Shown piece by piece: positions 1 to 6,592 of a DNA stretch of 9,357 nucleotides. Position numbers and translations under genes: made by a program. The notes under the pieces were generated by a model. The model saw nothing but the letters and a program-made list of their open reading frames with translations, did not search any database and was not told where the DNA came from. The first letter of the stretch is position 1; the number at the start of each line of letters is the position of its first letter. The stretch lies in the NCBI GenBank assembly GCA_002436115.1, contig DIXV01000010.1:3454-12810 (forward strand), written 5' to 3'. This stretch comes from Streptococcus sp. UBA6071. GTDB taxonomy: Bacteria; Bacillota; Bacilli; Lactobacillales; Streptococcaceae.

Positions 1-185
1 TCAGTCTATCCAAATCTGCTACACCCTCACGCATCGCTGAAAACTTTGCTATTTTTGATTTCGAGTTATCCAAAGACGATATGGCACAAATCGCAACAAT
101 TAATACTGATACAACTTTATTTGATGATTATCACTCACCATCAGCTGTTGAAATGCTAGGTAGCTATGTGAACAAATCGTTCTAG
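1..185 (+). CDS. Aldo/keto reductase, C-terminal fragment (cut by window edge)
   Basis: This is the last 60 codons of a gene that begins outside the window; the frame has codons starting at base 3 and the stop is TAG at 183-185. The peptide reads KSATPSRIAENF, then FDFELSKDDMAQIATIN, which is the typical end of AKR5-type aldo/keto reductases (the 2,5-diketo-D-gluconate reductase group). In that family the KS-x-x-x-x-R-I stretch contacts the 2'-phosphate of NADPH and is followed by the FDFELS-x-x-(D/E)-(M/I) helix. The substrate cannot be told from this fragment. The first visible residues read S-L-S-K-S where the family usually has V-I-P-K-S, so the extreme 5' part is atypical. The next gene is also an aldo/keto reductase but of a different subfamily, 108 bases downstream with no clear terminator between them. 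Confidence 0.8.
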   Translation, partial: SLSKSATPSRIAENFAIFDFELSKDDMAQIATINTDTTLFDDYHSPSAVEMLGSYVNKSF

Positions 186-219
186 AAAAATCATGAGAAA
201 AGACTAGTCACGCTTTTAA

Positions 220-269
220 TTGACAATCAGCTACATTAGAAATTGTCTGCCGAGAGATTGGTTTATAGA
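220..269 (+). promoter_or_regulatory. Possible promoter/operator of the aldo/keto reductase gene
   Basis: A perfect TTGACA hexamer lies at 220-225, but no good -10 follows at 16-18 bases. A TATAGA at 264-269 could be a -10 box with TTGTCT at 243-248 as a -35 and a 15-base spacer. GACAAT (222-227) and ATTGTC (242-247) form a 6-base inverted repeat spaced by 14 bases, which could be an operator covering the promoter. This is a pattern reading only; the exact promoter is uncertain. Confidence 0.3.
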
Positions 270-293
270 GTAAAAAGAAAATGGAGGCATAAA

Positions 294-1214
294 ATGGAAT
301 ATGTAAGATTGGGTAATAGTGGCTTACTAGTGTCAAAGGTTTGTTTGGGAACAATGGGGTTTGGAACTCCAGGGAAACTTTTTTCATGGACTGTTGGTTA
401 TGAGGATGCTGGAGCAGTTGTCAAAGAATGCTTGGACAATGGCATTAACTTTTTTGACACAGCAAATATCTATACAGGTGGAGAGTCAGAAGAAATCTTG
501 GGACGTGCTTTAAAGAAATATGCTAAGCGTCAAGATGTGGTCATTGCAACTAAATGTGGTCTGAGTTATAGCCAAAATCCAAATACAGAAGGGCTTTCTC
601 GTAAGGTTATTTTTGATGAAATTGAAAAATCATTGCAACGCTTGGATACGGACTATATTGACCTTTACATTGTTCATCGGCCAGATATGGATACCCCTGT
701 TGAAGAAACAATGGAAGCTTTGCATGACTTAGTCAAAATGGGTAAGGTACGCTATATTGGTGCCTCAAATATGACAGCTTGGCAATTTGCAAAATACCAA
801 TACACTGCGGAAAAATATGGTTGGACCAAGTTTATTTCTCTTCAGAACACTCACAATATTATGGAAAGAGAAGACGAACGTGAGCTTTTCCCAATGCTAG
901 AAGACATGGGCGTTTCACTGACGGCCTACAAAGTTCTAGCAGGTGGACGTTTAACACGTCAGGACAATGAACAAACTGAGCGTTCTAAGACGCAAGAGTT
1001 ATCAGATATTGAAAAGGAATTAATCCGTCGTCTGCAGGTCATTGCAGATCGCTATTCTTGCTCTAGAGCAGATGTCTTGATTGCTTGGGAATTTGCAAAA
1101 AAACCAATTGATGTTGTCTTGGTTGGGACAACTAAAGTTGGCCGAATCTCTGACACGATTAAGGCAATTGATGTAAGGTTGACGGCAGAAGATATAGCAG
1201 AATTAGAGGTTTAA
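294..1214 (+). CDS. Aldo/keto reductase (YajO/AKR11-13-like oxidoreductase)
   Basis: Predicted soluble NADPH-dependent oxidoreductase of 306 residues with a TIM-barrel fold that reduces carbonyl substrates; the natural substrate is unknown. The N-terminus MEYVRLGNSGLLVSKVCLGTM is the hallmark start of the family. The catalytic tetrad is visible as D55 and Y60 (FFDTANIY), K87 (ATKCG) and H118 (VHRPD). The GASN strand at 136-139 and the late VGTTKVGRISDTIKAID cofactor-binding stretch are also present. The ATG at 294 is chosen because GGAGG at 283-287 sits 6 bases upstream; an in-frame TTG at 243 would add 17 unrelated residues. The protein ends at AELEV, slightly before the EPY-like tail common in relatives. 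It probably reads as its own unit, ending at the terminator at 1346-1395. Family assignment is firm; subfamily and substrate are inference. Confidence 0.93.
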   Translation: MEYVRLGNSGLLVSKVCLGTMGFGTPGKLFSWTVGYEDAGAVVKECLDNGINFFDTANIYTGGESEEILGRALKKYAKRQDVVIATKCGLSYSQNPNTEGLSRKVIFDEIEKSLQRLDTDYIDLYIVHRPDMDTPVEETMEALHDLVKMGKVRYIGASNMTAWQFAKYQYTAEKYGWTKFISLQNTHNIMEREDERELFPMLEDMGVSLTAYKVLAGGRLTRQDNEQTERSKTQELSDIEKELIRRLQVIADRYSCSRADVLIAWEFAKKPIDVVLVGTTKVGRISDTIKAIDVRLTAEDIAELEV

Positions 1215-1519
1215 CGTACGAAAGAATGACAATGAACAACTAAACGGGGTAGACCACTCCAAAAAAGTAAAAAAGTTAAGCACAAAAACCAAATGTTCCA
1301 CCATCATTCGGCCTCATTACTCAATGATTAAAAGCAAATATTATCCTTCATAATCCCTAATCAGATTTTCTGCTAGGAATTATGGAGTTTTTTTTGAAAA
1401 AATGGGTAGAATGACTACATTTTTGCTTTAATAAATTATTTCTTAAGATAGAAAATCGGTCAAGTCTTAAGCTCTAACCGCCTGTGGCAGTATATACATT
1501 ATGAACGGGAAGTTTTGAC
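1215..1519. other. Intergenic region between convergent genes
   Basis: About 305 bases of AT-rich sequence separate the plus-strand aldo/keto reductase from the minus-strand acetyltransferase. It holds one strong plus-strand terminator (1346-1395). A weak inverted repeat CTTAAGA...TCTTAAG lies at 1442-1471 with a long loop and no convincing T-run on the minus strand. I see no coding sequence or RNA gene in it. Confidence 0.6.
1346..1395 (+). terminator. Rho-independent terminator of the aldo/keto reductase gene
   Basis: The 14-base left arm CTTCATAATCCCTA (1346-1359) pairs with TAGGAATTATGGAG (1374-1387) with one C-A mismatch and one G-T pair. The loop region contains a further CAGA/TCTG pairing (1362-1365 with 1369-1372), making a long hairpin. 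Eight T residues follow at 1388-1395. It lies about 130 bases after the reductase stop codon. The reverse strand lacks a T-run, so it acts on the plus strand. Confidence 0.85.
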
Positions 1520-2029
1520 TTACAGTTGTTTTCGAAGTTCAAACATTCCTTCGTCTCCATCTCCGATAAAATCTTCGGGAGTATCTGGCATTGGATGCTT
1601 TTCATTAAAAAATGCAACAATGTGAAATCCGCACACGTTGACATAAAAATGAATATTTCGTGTTTCAAAGTACGGCGTATACGTCTCCCAGACCTTTGTA
1701 TCGGGATATAACGTTTCAATTCCAAACCATATTTTTCCCCCAATGCCTTTACTTTGCATGCCATATTTCACAAAAAGAAAATCAAGATGATTGTACTGTG
1801 TTTTCTTATCTATAACAACAAGTGCACCACCAACCATTTTGTTGTCAACAACAGCTTTGTATGCGACAGCACCTTCCTTATTCAACGAAGAATCAATTTC
1901 TTTTTCAGAAAGAATAACACCTTCTGTCTTTCCATAGACCTCTTCGTATCCTTTTTGGAAAGCCTCCTGCATCTCTTTCTTATATTGCACTAAGTCATTA
2001 TTATTAACCTTTTCAAGAAAAACTGTCAT
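1520..2029 (-). CDS. GNAT family N-acetyltransferase
   Basis: Predicted cytosolic acetyl-CoA-dependent N-acetyltransferase of 169 residues; the acceptor is unknown. Motif A is visible at 86-101, where VKYGMQSKGIGGKIW supplies the Q-x-x-G-I-G pyrophosphate loop (Q92, G95, G97). Motif B follows as NIHFYVNVCGF (125-135), the usual FY-x-x-x-GF helix and strand. The tail, with NEKHP and a final FELRK, resembles a group of small Firmicute GNAT proteins annotated without substrate. The start is set at 2029 because AAAGGA (2039-2044 on the opposite strand) lies 9 bases before this ATG; an in-frame ATG at 2047 would include that ribosome binding site inside the coding region. It is converged upon by the aldo/keto reductase and stands alone. 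I see no convincing promoter or terminator for it. Small GNAT genes of this kind often sit in accessory regions. Confidence 0.9.
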   Translation of the reverse strand: MTVFLEKVNNNDLVQYKKEMQEAFQKGYEEVYGKTEGVILSEKEIDSSLNKEGAVAYKAVVDNKMVGGALVVIDKKTQYNHLDFLFVKYGMQSKGIGGKIWFGIETLYPDTKVWETYTPYFETRNIHFYVNVCGFHIVAFFNEKHPMPDTPEDFIGDGDEGMFELRKQL

Positions 2030-2509
2030 TGTTATATTTCCTTTCATTTTTCAAAATCAAACACACCAGAGTTCTTTTCTGGATTCTATTCATCTATAGG
2101 CACAATGCTATACCTGCATTTATTGACCAAAAATACCATATTTCCTAGCACTTAGTCGGTGTTACTAATCGCTAGATGTTTATTTCTGGGAAAGTATCTT
2201 CAAGCAGGTTCAATGCTTTTTTGACCTCCCCTTTTTCTCTTATTTTTCGTCCTCTTTTAAAAAGAGGACTTAAGCTGTGTTATCTCGTCTAAATCGCTCA
2301 GGCCTTGTCCACACTAGTCTTAATACCTTAGTGTACAATGTTCAAGATTATCAGAAATGGAAGAAGTAGTGAAATCCGTTGCTAGAAAGAGCTCTCCATG
2401 TCATTTTTTAAGAAGTCGTTCTGTATCAGGAGGGTTAAAGGATAAGGATTGTATCGTAAGGAGTATGAAGGGTGATTATAAACACTAGTTCTATCCCCAA
2501 AAGTAGGTT
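2030..2509. other. Gene-poor region with a palindrome and possible gene remnants
   Basis: About 480 bases lie between the acetyltransferase and the LysR pseudogene, both on the minus strand. A perfect 10-base inverted repeat with a one-base centre is at 2249-2269. Read on the minus strand, a 35-codon open stretch just below the palindrome ends at a TAG near 2174; its final part reads EVKKALNLLEDTFPEINI, which looks protein-like. It has no clear start and is closed by a stop just upstream. A minus-strand stretch just above it reads GLSDLDEITQLKSSF before a TAA. These could be degraded remnants, but neither is recognisable. A 43-codon plus-strand ORF (2357-2488) lacks a ribosome binding site and is not called. 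Confidence 0.4.
2249..2269. repeat. Perfect 21-base inverted repeat
   Basis: The arms are GTCCTCTTTT (2249-2258) and AAAAGAGGAC (2260-2269) around a single central A. Neither side has a T-run placed as an intrinsic terminator requires: on the plus strand TTAAGC follows, and on the minus strand GAAAAATAAG. It could be an operator, a cruciform-prone site or part of a decayed element. Confidence 0.7.
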
Positions 2510-3343
2510 TTAGCCTTGTGTTAGCTGGGCTAGGATGGCACGATTCTTCTTTAACACCGACAAGTAGAAGGTTTTTGTAGCTTCTATATCTGAAATTGGG
2601 ATATGGGTACGTTGGGTATTATTTTCGGATGCTGATTGGGTAATATTAGTTGAAAAACTTGGAAGAGATGAGGCGGAAACTAGCTCTTCAAAAGCATCCC
2701 AGTCTTTTTGGACGATAAATTTTGTTTTTGATAAACGATCGACTAGTGGTTGCCAAATCCCTAAGTCAGAGCGAAGAAGCATGGTTAAATCAGATAAGTC
2801 ATCAAGTGAGATTTCTTTTTGCATGGTGTATGGGTGATCAGGTGGGACAGAAAGATACAGTTGCTCCATAAAGAACCCCGTTGATACTACTAGGTCATTC
2901 TCAAGAGGAAAATCAGTCACAATAAACTGTAACTCTTCTGCCAGTAAAGCGTCGACTAGGGCACTAGTTGATAATAATTCTAGAGTTATTTCAGGAGCAT
3001 TTTCTCCCTTGGCTAGCCTTGTGCGAAGTTCCCACTCCACACCCGGTGCACAAATGCCACCAAATAGTGTGGTAGCCTGAAGGGAGAAACGTTGAACCTT
3101 GTGCAGGAAGGCTTGGCTTTATTGGAGAAGTTTTTGGGCTTGTTTGACGGTGTATTCTCCAGTTTCGGTTAATGACAACTTGTTTTTACGACGTTGGAAG
3201 AGTTGGACACCTAATTGGTCTTCTAGGGTCTGCATATTACGCGTAAGGGAAGGTTGAGAAGTCAATAACACTTCTGCAGTTTTTGATAAGGTGCCTTCCT
3301 TTGCAAAGGTAACTAATTGTTCTAGTTGTTGTAAATTGACCAT
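2510..3343 (-). pseudogene. LysR-type transcriptional regulator interrupted by one in-frame TAA
   Basis: A LysR-type regulator binds DNA through an N-terminal winged helix-turn-helix and senses a small ligand with a periplasmic-binding-like C-terminal domain. Codons 1-74 show the DNA-binding domain: LQQLEQLVTFAKEGTLSKTA, then SQPSLTRNMQTLEDQLGVQLFQR and the wing LSLTETG. Codon 75 is TAA (3119-3121). The same frame then continues without shift through SQAFLHKVQRFSLQATTLF and the start of the effector domain (APGVEWELRTRLA) to a normal C-terminus and TAA at 2510-2512. The intact protein would have about 277 residues, slightly short for the family. The promoter (3398-3426) and an excellent ribosome binding site (AAGGAGGGG, 3346-3354) are preserved, and no other damage is visible, so the loss looks recent. 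A 74-residue DNA-binding fragment might still be made. The GTG at 3040 could restart translation in principle, but has no clear Shine-Dalgarno sequence. The former target is unknown. Confidence 0.88.
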
Positions 3344-3345
3344 AA

Positions 3346-3354
3346 CCCCTCCTT
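3346..3354 (-). promoter_or_regulatory. Strong ribosome binding site of the LysR pseudogene
   Basis: Read on the minus strand, AAGGAGGGG lies two bases before ATG (3341-3343), so the AAGGAGG core is four to five bases from the start. This fixes the start of the regulator and shows that its translation signal is intact. Confidence 0.85.
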
Positions 3355-3360
3355 GTTTTC

Positions 3361-3381
3361 ACTATTTATCTTATGAATAGT
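3361..3381. repeat. Imperfect 21-base palindrome in the LysR leader
   Basis: ACTATTTAT (3361-3369) and ATGAATAGT (3373-3381) pair over nine positions with one G-T/mismatch around a CTT centre. It lies in the transcribed leader of the LysR gene, between its -10 box (3398-3403) and its ribosome binding site. LysR proteins often bind AT-rich interrupted dyads of the T-N11-A type near their own promoter, so an autoregulatory operator is a reasonable inference. An mRNA hairpin is the alternative. Confidence 0.6.
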
Positions 3382-3397
3382 AATGGACTGCACCGCC

Positions 3398-3426
3398 ATT
3401 GTACTATTTTTTCCTTTCTTTGTAAA
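3398..3426 (-). promoter_or_regulatory. Sigma-A promoter of the LysR gene
   Basis: On the minus strand the -35 box TTTACA (3421-3426) is followed after exactly 17 bases by the -10 box TACAAT (3398-3403). Each box matches five of six consensus bases. Transcription would start near 3391, giving a leader of about 48 bases that contains the palindrome at 3361-3381. Confidence 0.75.
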
Positions 3427-3477
3427 ATGGTTTTGTCTTAAAAGAAGATGAAAACAGCGGTCAAATAAAGAAAATCG

Positions 3478-3486
3478 TGATATAAT
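3478..3486 (+). promoter_or_regulatory. Extended -10 promoter, divergent from the LysR gene
   Basis: TGATATAAT is a perfect extended -10 element (TGn-TATAAT). No good -35 lies upstream, which extended -10 promoters tolerate. Transcription would start near 3493, about 63 bases before the small ORF at 3556. It could also feed rbgA through the small ORF, since I see no terminator between them. Confidence 0.65.
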
Positions 3487-3555
3487 ATTAAAGAGTCAAT
3501 TATTCTATTAGGTATAATTTCAATTTTCGTTTATATGAGATGAAAGAGGCGGAAA

Positions 3556-3675
3556 ATGTATTATAGCAAACCTATTTTCCAAGACATGAATGTTAATACC
3601 ATACCTAAGTTAACGAAAGATCTTATTAAATATTATCCCGATTTTAAAATAATTTTACTTCCTGAAGGAAAGTAA
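3556..3675 (+). CDS. Small unrecognised ORF, possibly the 5' part of a broken gene
   Basis: This encodes 39 residues beginning MYYSKPIFQDMNVNTIP and ending FKIILLPEGK before TAA (3673-3675). A purine-rich AGAGGCGG lies just upstream (GAGG at 3546-3549, six bases from the ATG), and a perfect extended -10 box is about 70 bases upstream, so it could be expressed. The same frame stays open after the TAA and runs through MDMSYLDKKPNFGIHLVARKK to a TAG at 3751-3753. The whole would be a protein of about 65 residues with one internal stop. No signal peptide, membrane segment or known motif is visible, and I do not recognise it. It may be a short real peptide, the remnant of a gene broken by a nonsense mutation, or chance. 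It is divergent from the LysR pseudogene, the position where LysR targets often lie. Confidence 0.4.
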   Translation: MYYSKPIFQDMNVNTIPKLTKDLIKYYPDFKIILLPEGK

Positions 3676-3798
3676 AAAATAATGGATATGAGCTATCTTG
3701 ATAAAAAACCTAATTTTGGTATCCACTTGGTAGCTAGGAAAAAACACGTTTAGAGGTTAAAAGTCCTTGATAGAATAGAATAGGAAAGGAAAGTGACG
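3676..3798 (+). other. In-frame continuation of the small ORF and rbgA leader
   Basis: Bases 3676-3753 continue the frame of the small ORF after its TAA, with an internal ATG at 3682 and a stop at 3751-3753. The rest is the immediate upstream region of rbgA. There is no terminator here, so transcripts from the extended -10 at 3478-3486 could read through into rbgA. Confidence 0.4.
3749..3776 (+). promoter_or_regulatory. Possible proximal promoter of the rbgA operon
   Basis: TGATAGAAT (3768-3776) resembles an extended -10 element, with TTTAGA (3749-3754) as a weak -35 at 16 bases. The implied start near 3783 leaves a leader of only about 16 bases, with the ribosome binding site AAAGGA at 3785-3790. 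It is an alternative or addition to the promoter at 3478-3486. Confidence 0.3.
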
Positions 3799-4653
3799 AT
3801 GGCAATTATTCAATGGTTTCCTGGTCATATGTCTAAAGCTAGACGACAGGTACAGGAAAATATTAAACATGTTGATTTTGTGACGATTTTGGTGGATGCA
3901 CGTTTGCCTCTATCTAGTCAAAACCCCATGTTGACTAAAATTGTAGGAGATAAGCCAAAGCTTTTGATATTAAACAAGGCTGATTTGGCAGATCCAGATC
4001 GTAGTAGGGAATGGCGACACTATTTTGAAAAACAAGGTATTAAAACCTTGACAATCAACTCTAAGAATCAGGCAACAGTCAAACGGGTAACCGAAGCAGC
4101 TAAGGACTTAATGTCAGCTAAAATTGCAAAATTACGTCAGCGTGGTATTCAAAAAGAAACATTACGGACAATGATTATTGGGATTCCAAATGCTGGTAAA
4201 TCAACCTTAATGAACCGCCTAGCTGGCAAGAAAATTGCTACTGTCGGCAATAAGCCCGGTGTCACGAAAGGGCAGCAATGGCTTAAATCCAATAAAGACT
4301 TAGAAATTCTAGACACACCAGGGATTCTCTGGCCAAAGTTTGAAGATGAAGTTGTCGGTTTGAAGCTAGCCTTGACAGGTGCCATTAAAGATCAATTGTT
4401 GCCAATGGATGAGGTCACTATTTTTGGGCTGACCTATTTCAAGGAATATTATCCAGAACGGCTAAAAGAACGCTTCAAAGGAATTGGCTTGTCAGAAGAG
4501 GCACCTGATCTTATTGTAAATCTGACCAAACAACTAGGGTTTCGCGACGACTATGACCGTTTTTACGCCCTGTTTATCAAGGAAGTGCGTGAGGGGAAAT
4601 TGGGGCGTTATACTCTGGATAGCGTGGGAGATATAATTGATGGCAACAATTAA
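3799..4653 (+). CDS. rbgA: Ribosome biogenesis GTPase RbgA (YlqF)
   Basis: Cytosolic GTPase needed for a late step of 50S subunit assembly in Firmicutes; it acts on a 45S-like intermediate. The 284-residue protein has the circularly permuted motif order of this family. G4 NKAD (59-62) comes first, then G1 GIPNAGKST (128-136), G2 around T156 (KPGVTKG) and G3 DTPG (172-175). The N-terminal WFPGHM motif is present, with H10 in the place of the histidine known to be catalytic in the Bacillus subtilis protein. The C-terminal ANTAR-like domain follows from about 200. The ATG at 3799 is used because AAAGGA (3785-3790) lies 8 bases upstream; an in-frame GTG at 3793 would be only two bases from it. 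It is the first gene of a translationally overlapped operon with rnhB and a membrane protein. Confidence 0.97.
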   Translation: MAIIQWFPGHMSKARRQVQENIKHVDFVTILVDARLPLSSQNPMLTKIVGDKPKLLILNKADLADPDRSREWRHYFEKQGIKTLTINSKNQATVKRVTEAAKDLMSAKIAKLRQRGIQKETLRTMIIGIPNAGKSTLMNRLAGKKIATVGNKPGVTKGQQWLKSNKDLEILDTPGILWPKFEDEVVGLKLALTGAIKDQLLPMDEVTIFGLTYFKEYYPERLKERFKGIGLSEEAPDLIVNLTKQLGFRDDYDRFYALFIKEVREGKLGRYTLDSVGDIIDGNN

Positions 4654-5416
4654 GGAAATTAAGGCGATTCTGGAAAGCATTGACTCCTTAGACCATCCAA
4701 CATGGGCAAGTTATGAAGCAGATGGTAGAAAAGGAGTCGAAAGGGCTGTCAGGCAGAGGAAAAAAACAATTCAAGCAAACCATGATGAGGAGACTCGTCT
4801 GGAAAACATGTTAACCTACGAAAAGAGCTTATATGCGGAAGGCTATGAGCTTATTGCTGGTATTGATGAGGTAGGTAGGGGGCCTTTAGCAGGTCCTGTT
4901 GTGGCTGCCTGTGTCATTCTACCTAAGAATGAGAAAATTGTGGGGCTTGATGATAGCAAAAAAATTCCCAAGAAAAAGCACGACGCCATTTACCAAGAGG
5001 TTCTTAAAAGAGCTTTAGCTGTAGGTGTCGGTATTGTGGAAGCGTCTGTCATTGACTCGGTTAATATTTACGAAGCGACCAAGTTAGCAATGTTGGCAGC
5101 CTTAGATGATTTGCCTATACGACCGGATTATCTTTTGATTGATGCTATGAAACTAGATTGCCCAATTCCTCAGCAATCACTTATCAAGGGAGATGCGACC
5201 AGCCTATCCATTGCAGCTGCCTCGATTGTTGCCAAGGTCAAAAGAGACCAACTCATGGCTGAATATGACTCTCTCTATCCCGGATACGGATTTACGAAGA
5301 ATGCAGGTTATGGAACCCAAAAGCATATAGAAGGCTTATCCAAGCTAGGGATAACACCTATTCATAGACAGAGCTTTGAACCTGTCAAATCACTTATAGA
5401 AGGTAAGGATTTATAA
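4640..5416 (+). CDS. rnhB: Ribonuclease HII
   Basis: Cuts the RNA strand of RNA-DNA hybrids and removes single ribonucleotides wrongly inserted in DNA. The 258-residue length is normal for Firmicute RNase HII, which carries an N-terminal region of about 70 residues before the catalytic core. The metal-binding D-E-D-D set is visible: D76 and E77 in [16 protein letters not shown]168 in LLIDAM, and D203 in the [12 protein letters not shown] helix. The GRG substrate-reading loop is at 79-81. The ATG at 4640 overlaps the end of rbgA by 14 bases and is preceded by GGGAG (4626-4630) inside rbgA; an in-frame TTG at 4637 is a less likely start. The overlap implies translational coupling. The rbgA-rnhB pairing is a common Firmicute arrangement. 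Confidence 0.97.
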   Translation: MATIKEIKAILESIDSLDHPTWASYEADGRKGVERAVRQRKKTIQANHDEETRLENMLTYEKSLYAEGYELIAGIDEVGRGPLAGPVVAACVILPKNEKIVGLDDSKKIPKKKHDAIYQEVLKRALAVGVGIVEASVIDSVNIYEATKLAMLAALDDLPIRPDYLLIDAMKLDCPIPQQSLIKGDATSLSIAAASIVAKVKRDQLMAEYDSLYPGYGFTKNAGYGTQKHIEGLSKLGITPIHRQSFEPVKSLIEGKDL

Positions 5417-6450
5417 TGCCTATTTTCCTTTTTCTCTTTTTGCTATCTTTGACCGTTTTCTGTGTCTTGTCCTATTTTGAAAGACGAAATCTCCTGATTG
5501 CTATATCTTTTTTGATGACGGTTGGGACAGGACTCCTTACCCTTGTAGCAACAGGTTTTTTTGATAATCATTCTTTTATAAGTTTTAGCCTTCTTGCCTT
5601 TATTGCGCTTGTTTTCTTGGGTATTTTATCGGGACCGTTTTTACTAATGGTCACACTTTATTACAATGGTTTCAAAGTGATAAGAAGAGAAGGGGCACAC
5701 CTTCATAATTTCTTGTCACTTGGCCTAGCTCTGGCAATTACGCTCTATTTTTCCTTTTTTCCTATCCTAGAAGAGCAGTTAGCTGGCATAGGCTTCTTTA
5801 GTATATTATATGTTTATGTTGGACTCCTTATTTTCTATCTCGTTAGCTTAGTTATTCTTTTTATACTCGCAAGTTTTATCAACCTCGTTCATGTATTCCC
5901 TAAAAAACTTGACTATATTGTGGTCTTAGGGGCAGGTCTGAATGGAGATGAAGTAACACCACTTCTAGCCTCTCGAATCAATAAAGGCATTAAGGTTTAT
6001 CAGAAAAACCCAGGTAGTAAGTTAATCATGTCTGGCGGGAAAGGGACAGATGAAGTAATCGCTGAGGGTCAGGCTATGGCAAATTATGCTCTAAAGCAAG
6101 GTGTGCCAGAATCAGATCTTATCTTAGAATGTCAGTCAAGAAATACACGCGAAAATCTTCACTATTCTTCTGCCCTTATGCCAAGGGGAAGTCAGTTCGC
6201 TCTTGTGACAAGCTACTATCACCTTTTTCGAGCCCTAACGATTGCTCGTATTCATAAGTTGAAGTGCATTGGTTATGGGGCTAGGACAAAATTCTACTTC
6301 ACCCTTAATGCTTTTATCCGTGAATTTATTGGGTATATGGTAATCACTCGTCGCAAGCATATTATCATGTTGGCTCTCATAACTGTTTTATACCTTGTGG
6401 CATTGGCGCTAAATCTTTACCTGACAAGCCAAGGGGTTATAGGCAAGTAA
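5416..6450 (+). CDS. Multi-pass membrane protein with a DUF218/YdcF (ElyC/SanA-like) domain
   Basis: This 344-residue protein has about five N-terminal hydrophobic segments (roughly 2-20, 26-49, 53-82, 99-118, 126-160). A soluble DUF218 domain follows at about 165-310, then a last transmembrane helix (315-337). The DUF218 core is recognisable from YIVVLGAGLNGDEVTPLLASR, then LIMSGGKGTDE, AEGQAMANYALKQGV and the E-x-x-S-x-NT-x-EN region (239-247), ending with VTSYYHLFRA. Relatives with this domain, such as SanA and ElyC of enterobacteria, affect envelope integrity, and YdcF binds S-adenosylmethionine; no reaction is proven for this Gram-positive form. Its ATG overlaps the rnhB stop (TAATG), so it is co-translated as the third gene of the operon. 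The terminator at 6593-6620 lies 142 bases after its stop. Confidence 0.88.
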   Translation: MPIFLFLFLLSLTVFCVLSYFERRNLLIAISFLMTVGTGLLTLVATGFFDNHSFISFSLLAFIALVFLGILSGPFLLMVTLYYNGFKVIRREGAHLHNFLSLGLALAITLYFSFFPILEEQLAGIGFFSILYVYVGLLIFYLVSLVILFILASFINLVHVFPKKLDYIVVLGAGLNGDEVTPLLASRINKGIKVYQKNPGSKLIMSGGKGTDEVIAEGQAMANYALKQGVPESDLILECQSRNTRENLHYSSALMPRGSQFALVTSYYHLFRALTIARIHKLKCIGYGARTKFYFTLNAFIREFIGYMVITRRKHIIMLALITVLYLVALALNLYLTSQGVIGK

Positions 6451-6592
6451 AACTAAAATAAGGGAGAATCTTCAAAAAAGCTATGTATTTAGAGAATTGG
6501 CTTCCACTTTATTTTTGATAGCTAGCTTCTGAAAACTTTGTCATGTCTAGATATTCTGGGGATAGAGTTAATTTTTTAAAAGAAGTGGCACT
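6451..6592. other. AT-rich 3' region of the rbgA operon
   Basis: This stretch separates the membrane protein gene from its terminator. AGCTAT and ATAGCT arms (near 6480 and 6520) face each other across a 33-base gap but have no T-run. I see no gene in it. Confidence 0.4.

Noticed and set aside
1442..1471. CTTAAGA/TCTTAAG inverted repeat as a terminator of the acetyltransferase gene
   Set aside because: Sixteen-base loop, AT-rich stem and no proper T-run on the minus strand.
1474..1764. Minus-strand ORF of 96 codons
   Set aside because: It lies in another frame inside the well-supported GNAT acetyltransferase and has no family features.
1754..1993. Plus-strand ORF antisense to the acetyltransferase
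   Set aside because: Low-complexity hydrophobic shadow of the opposite strand without a ribosome binding site.
2357..2488. Plus-strand ORF of 43 codons (begins MEEVVKS)
   Set aside because: No ribosome binding site, no promoter, no recognisable motif, and stop codons close upstream; likely chance.
3040..3040. Independent gene for the downstream half of the LysR regulator starting at GTG 3040
   Set aside because: The sequence upstream in the same frame is continuous LysR sequence back to codon 75, and no Shine-Dalgarno sequence precedes the GTG; a remnant of one gene is simpler.
4149..4385. Minus-strand ORF antisense to rbgA
   Set aside because: Covers the conserved GTPase motifs on the other strand; no independent coding signal.
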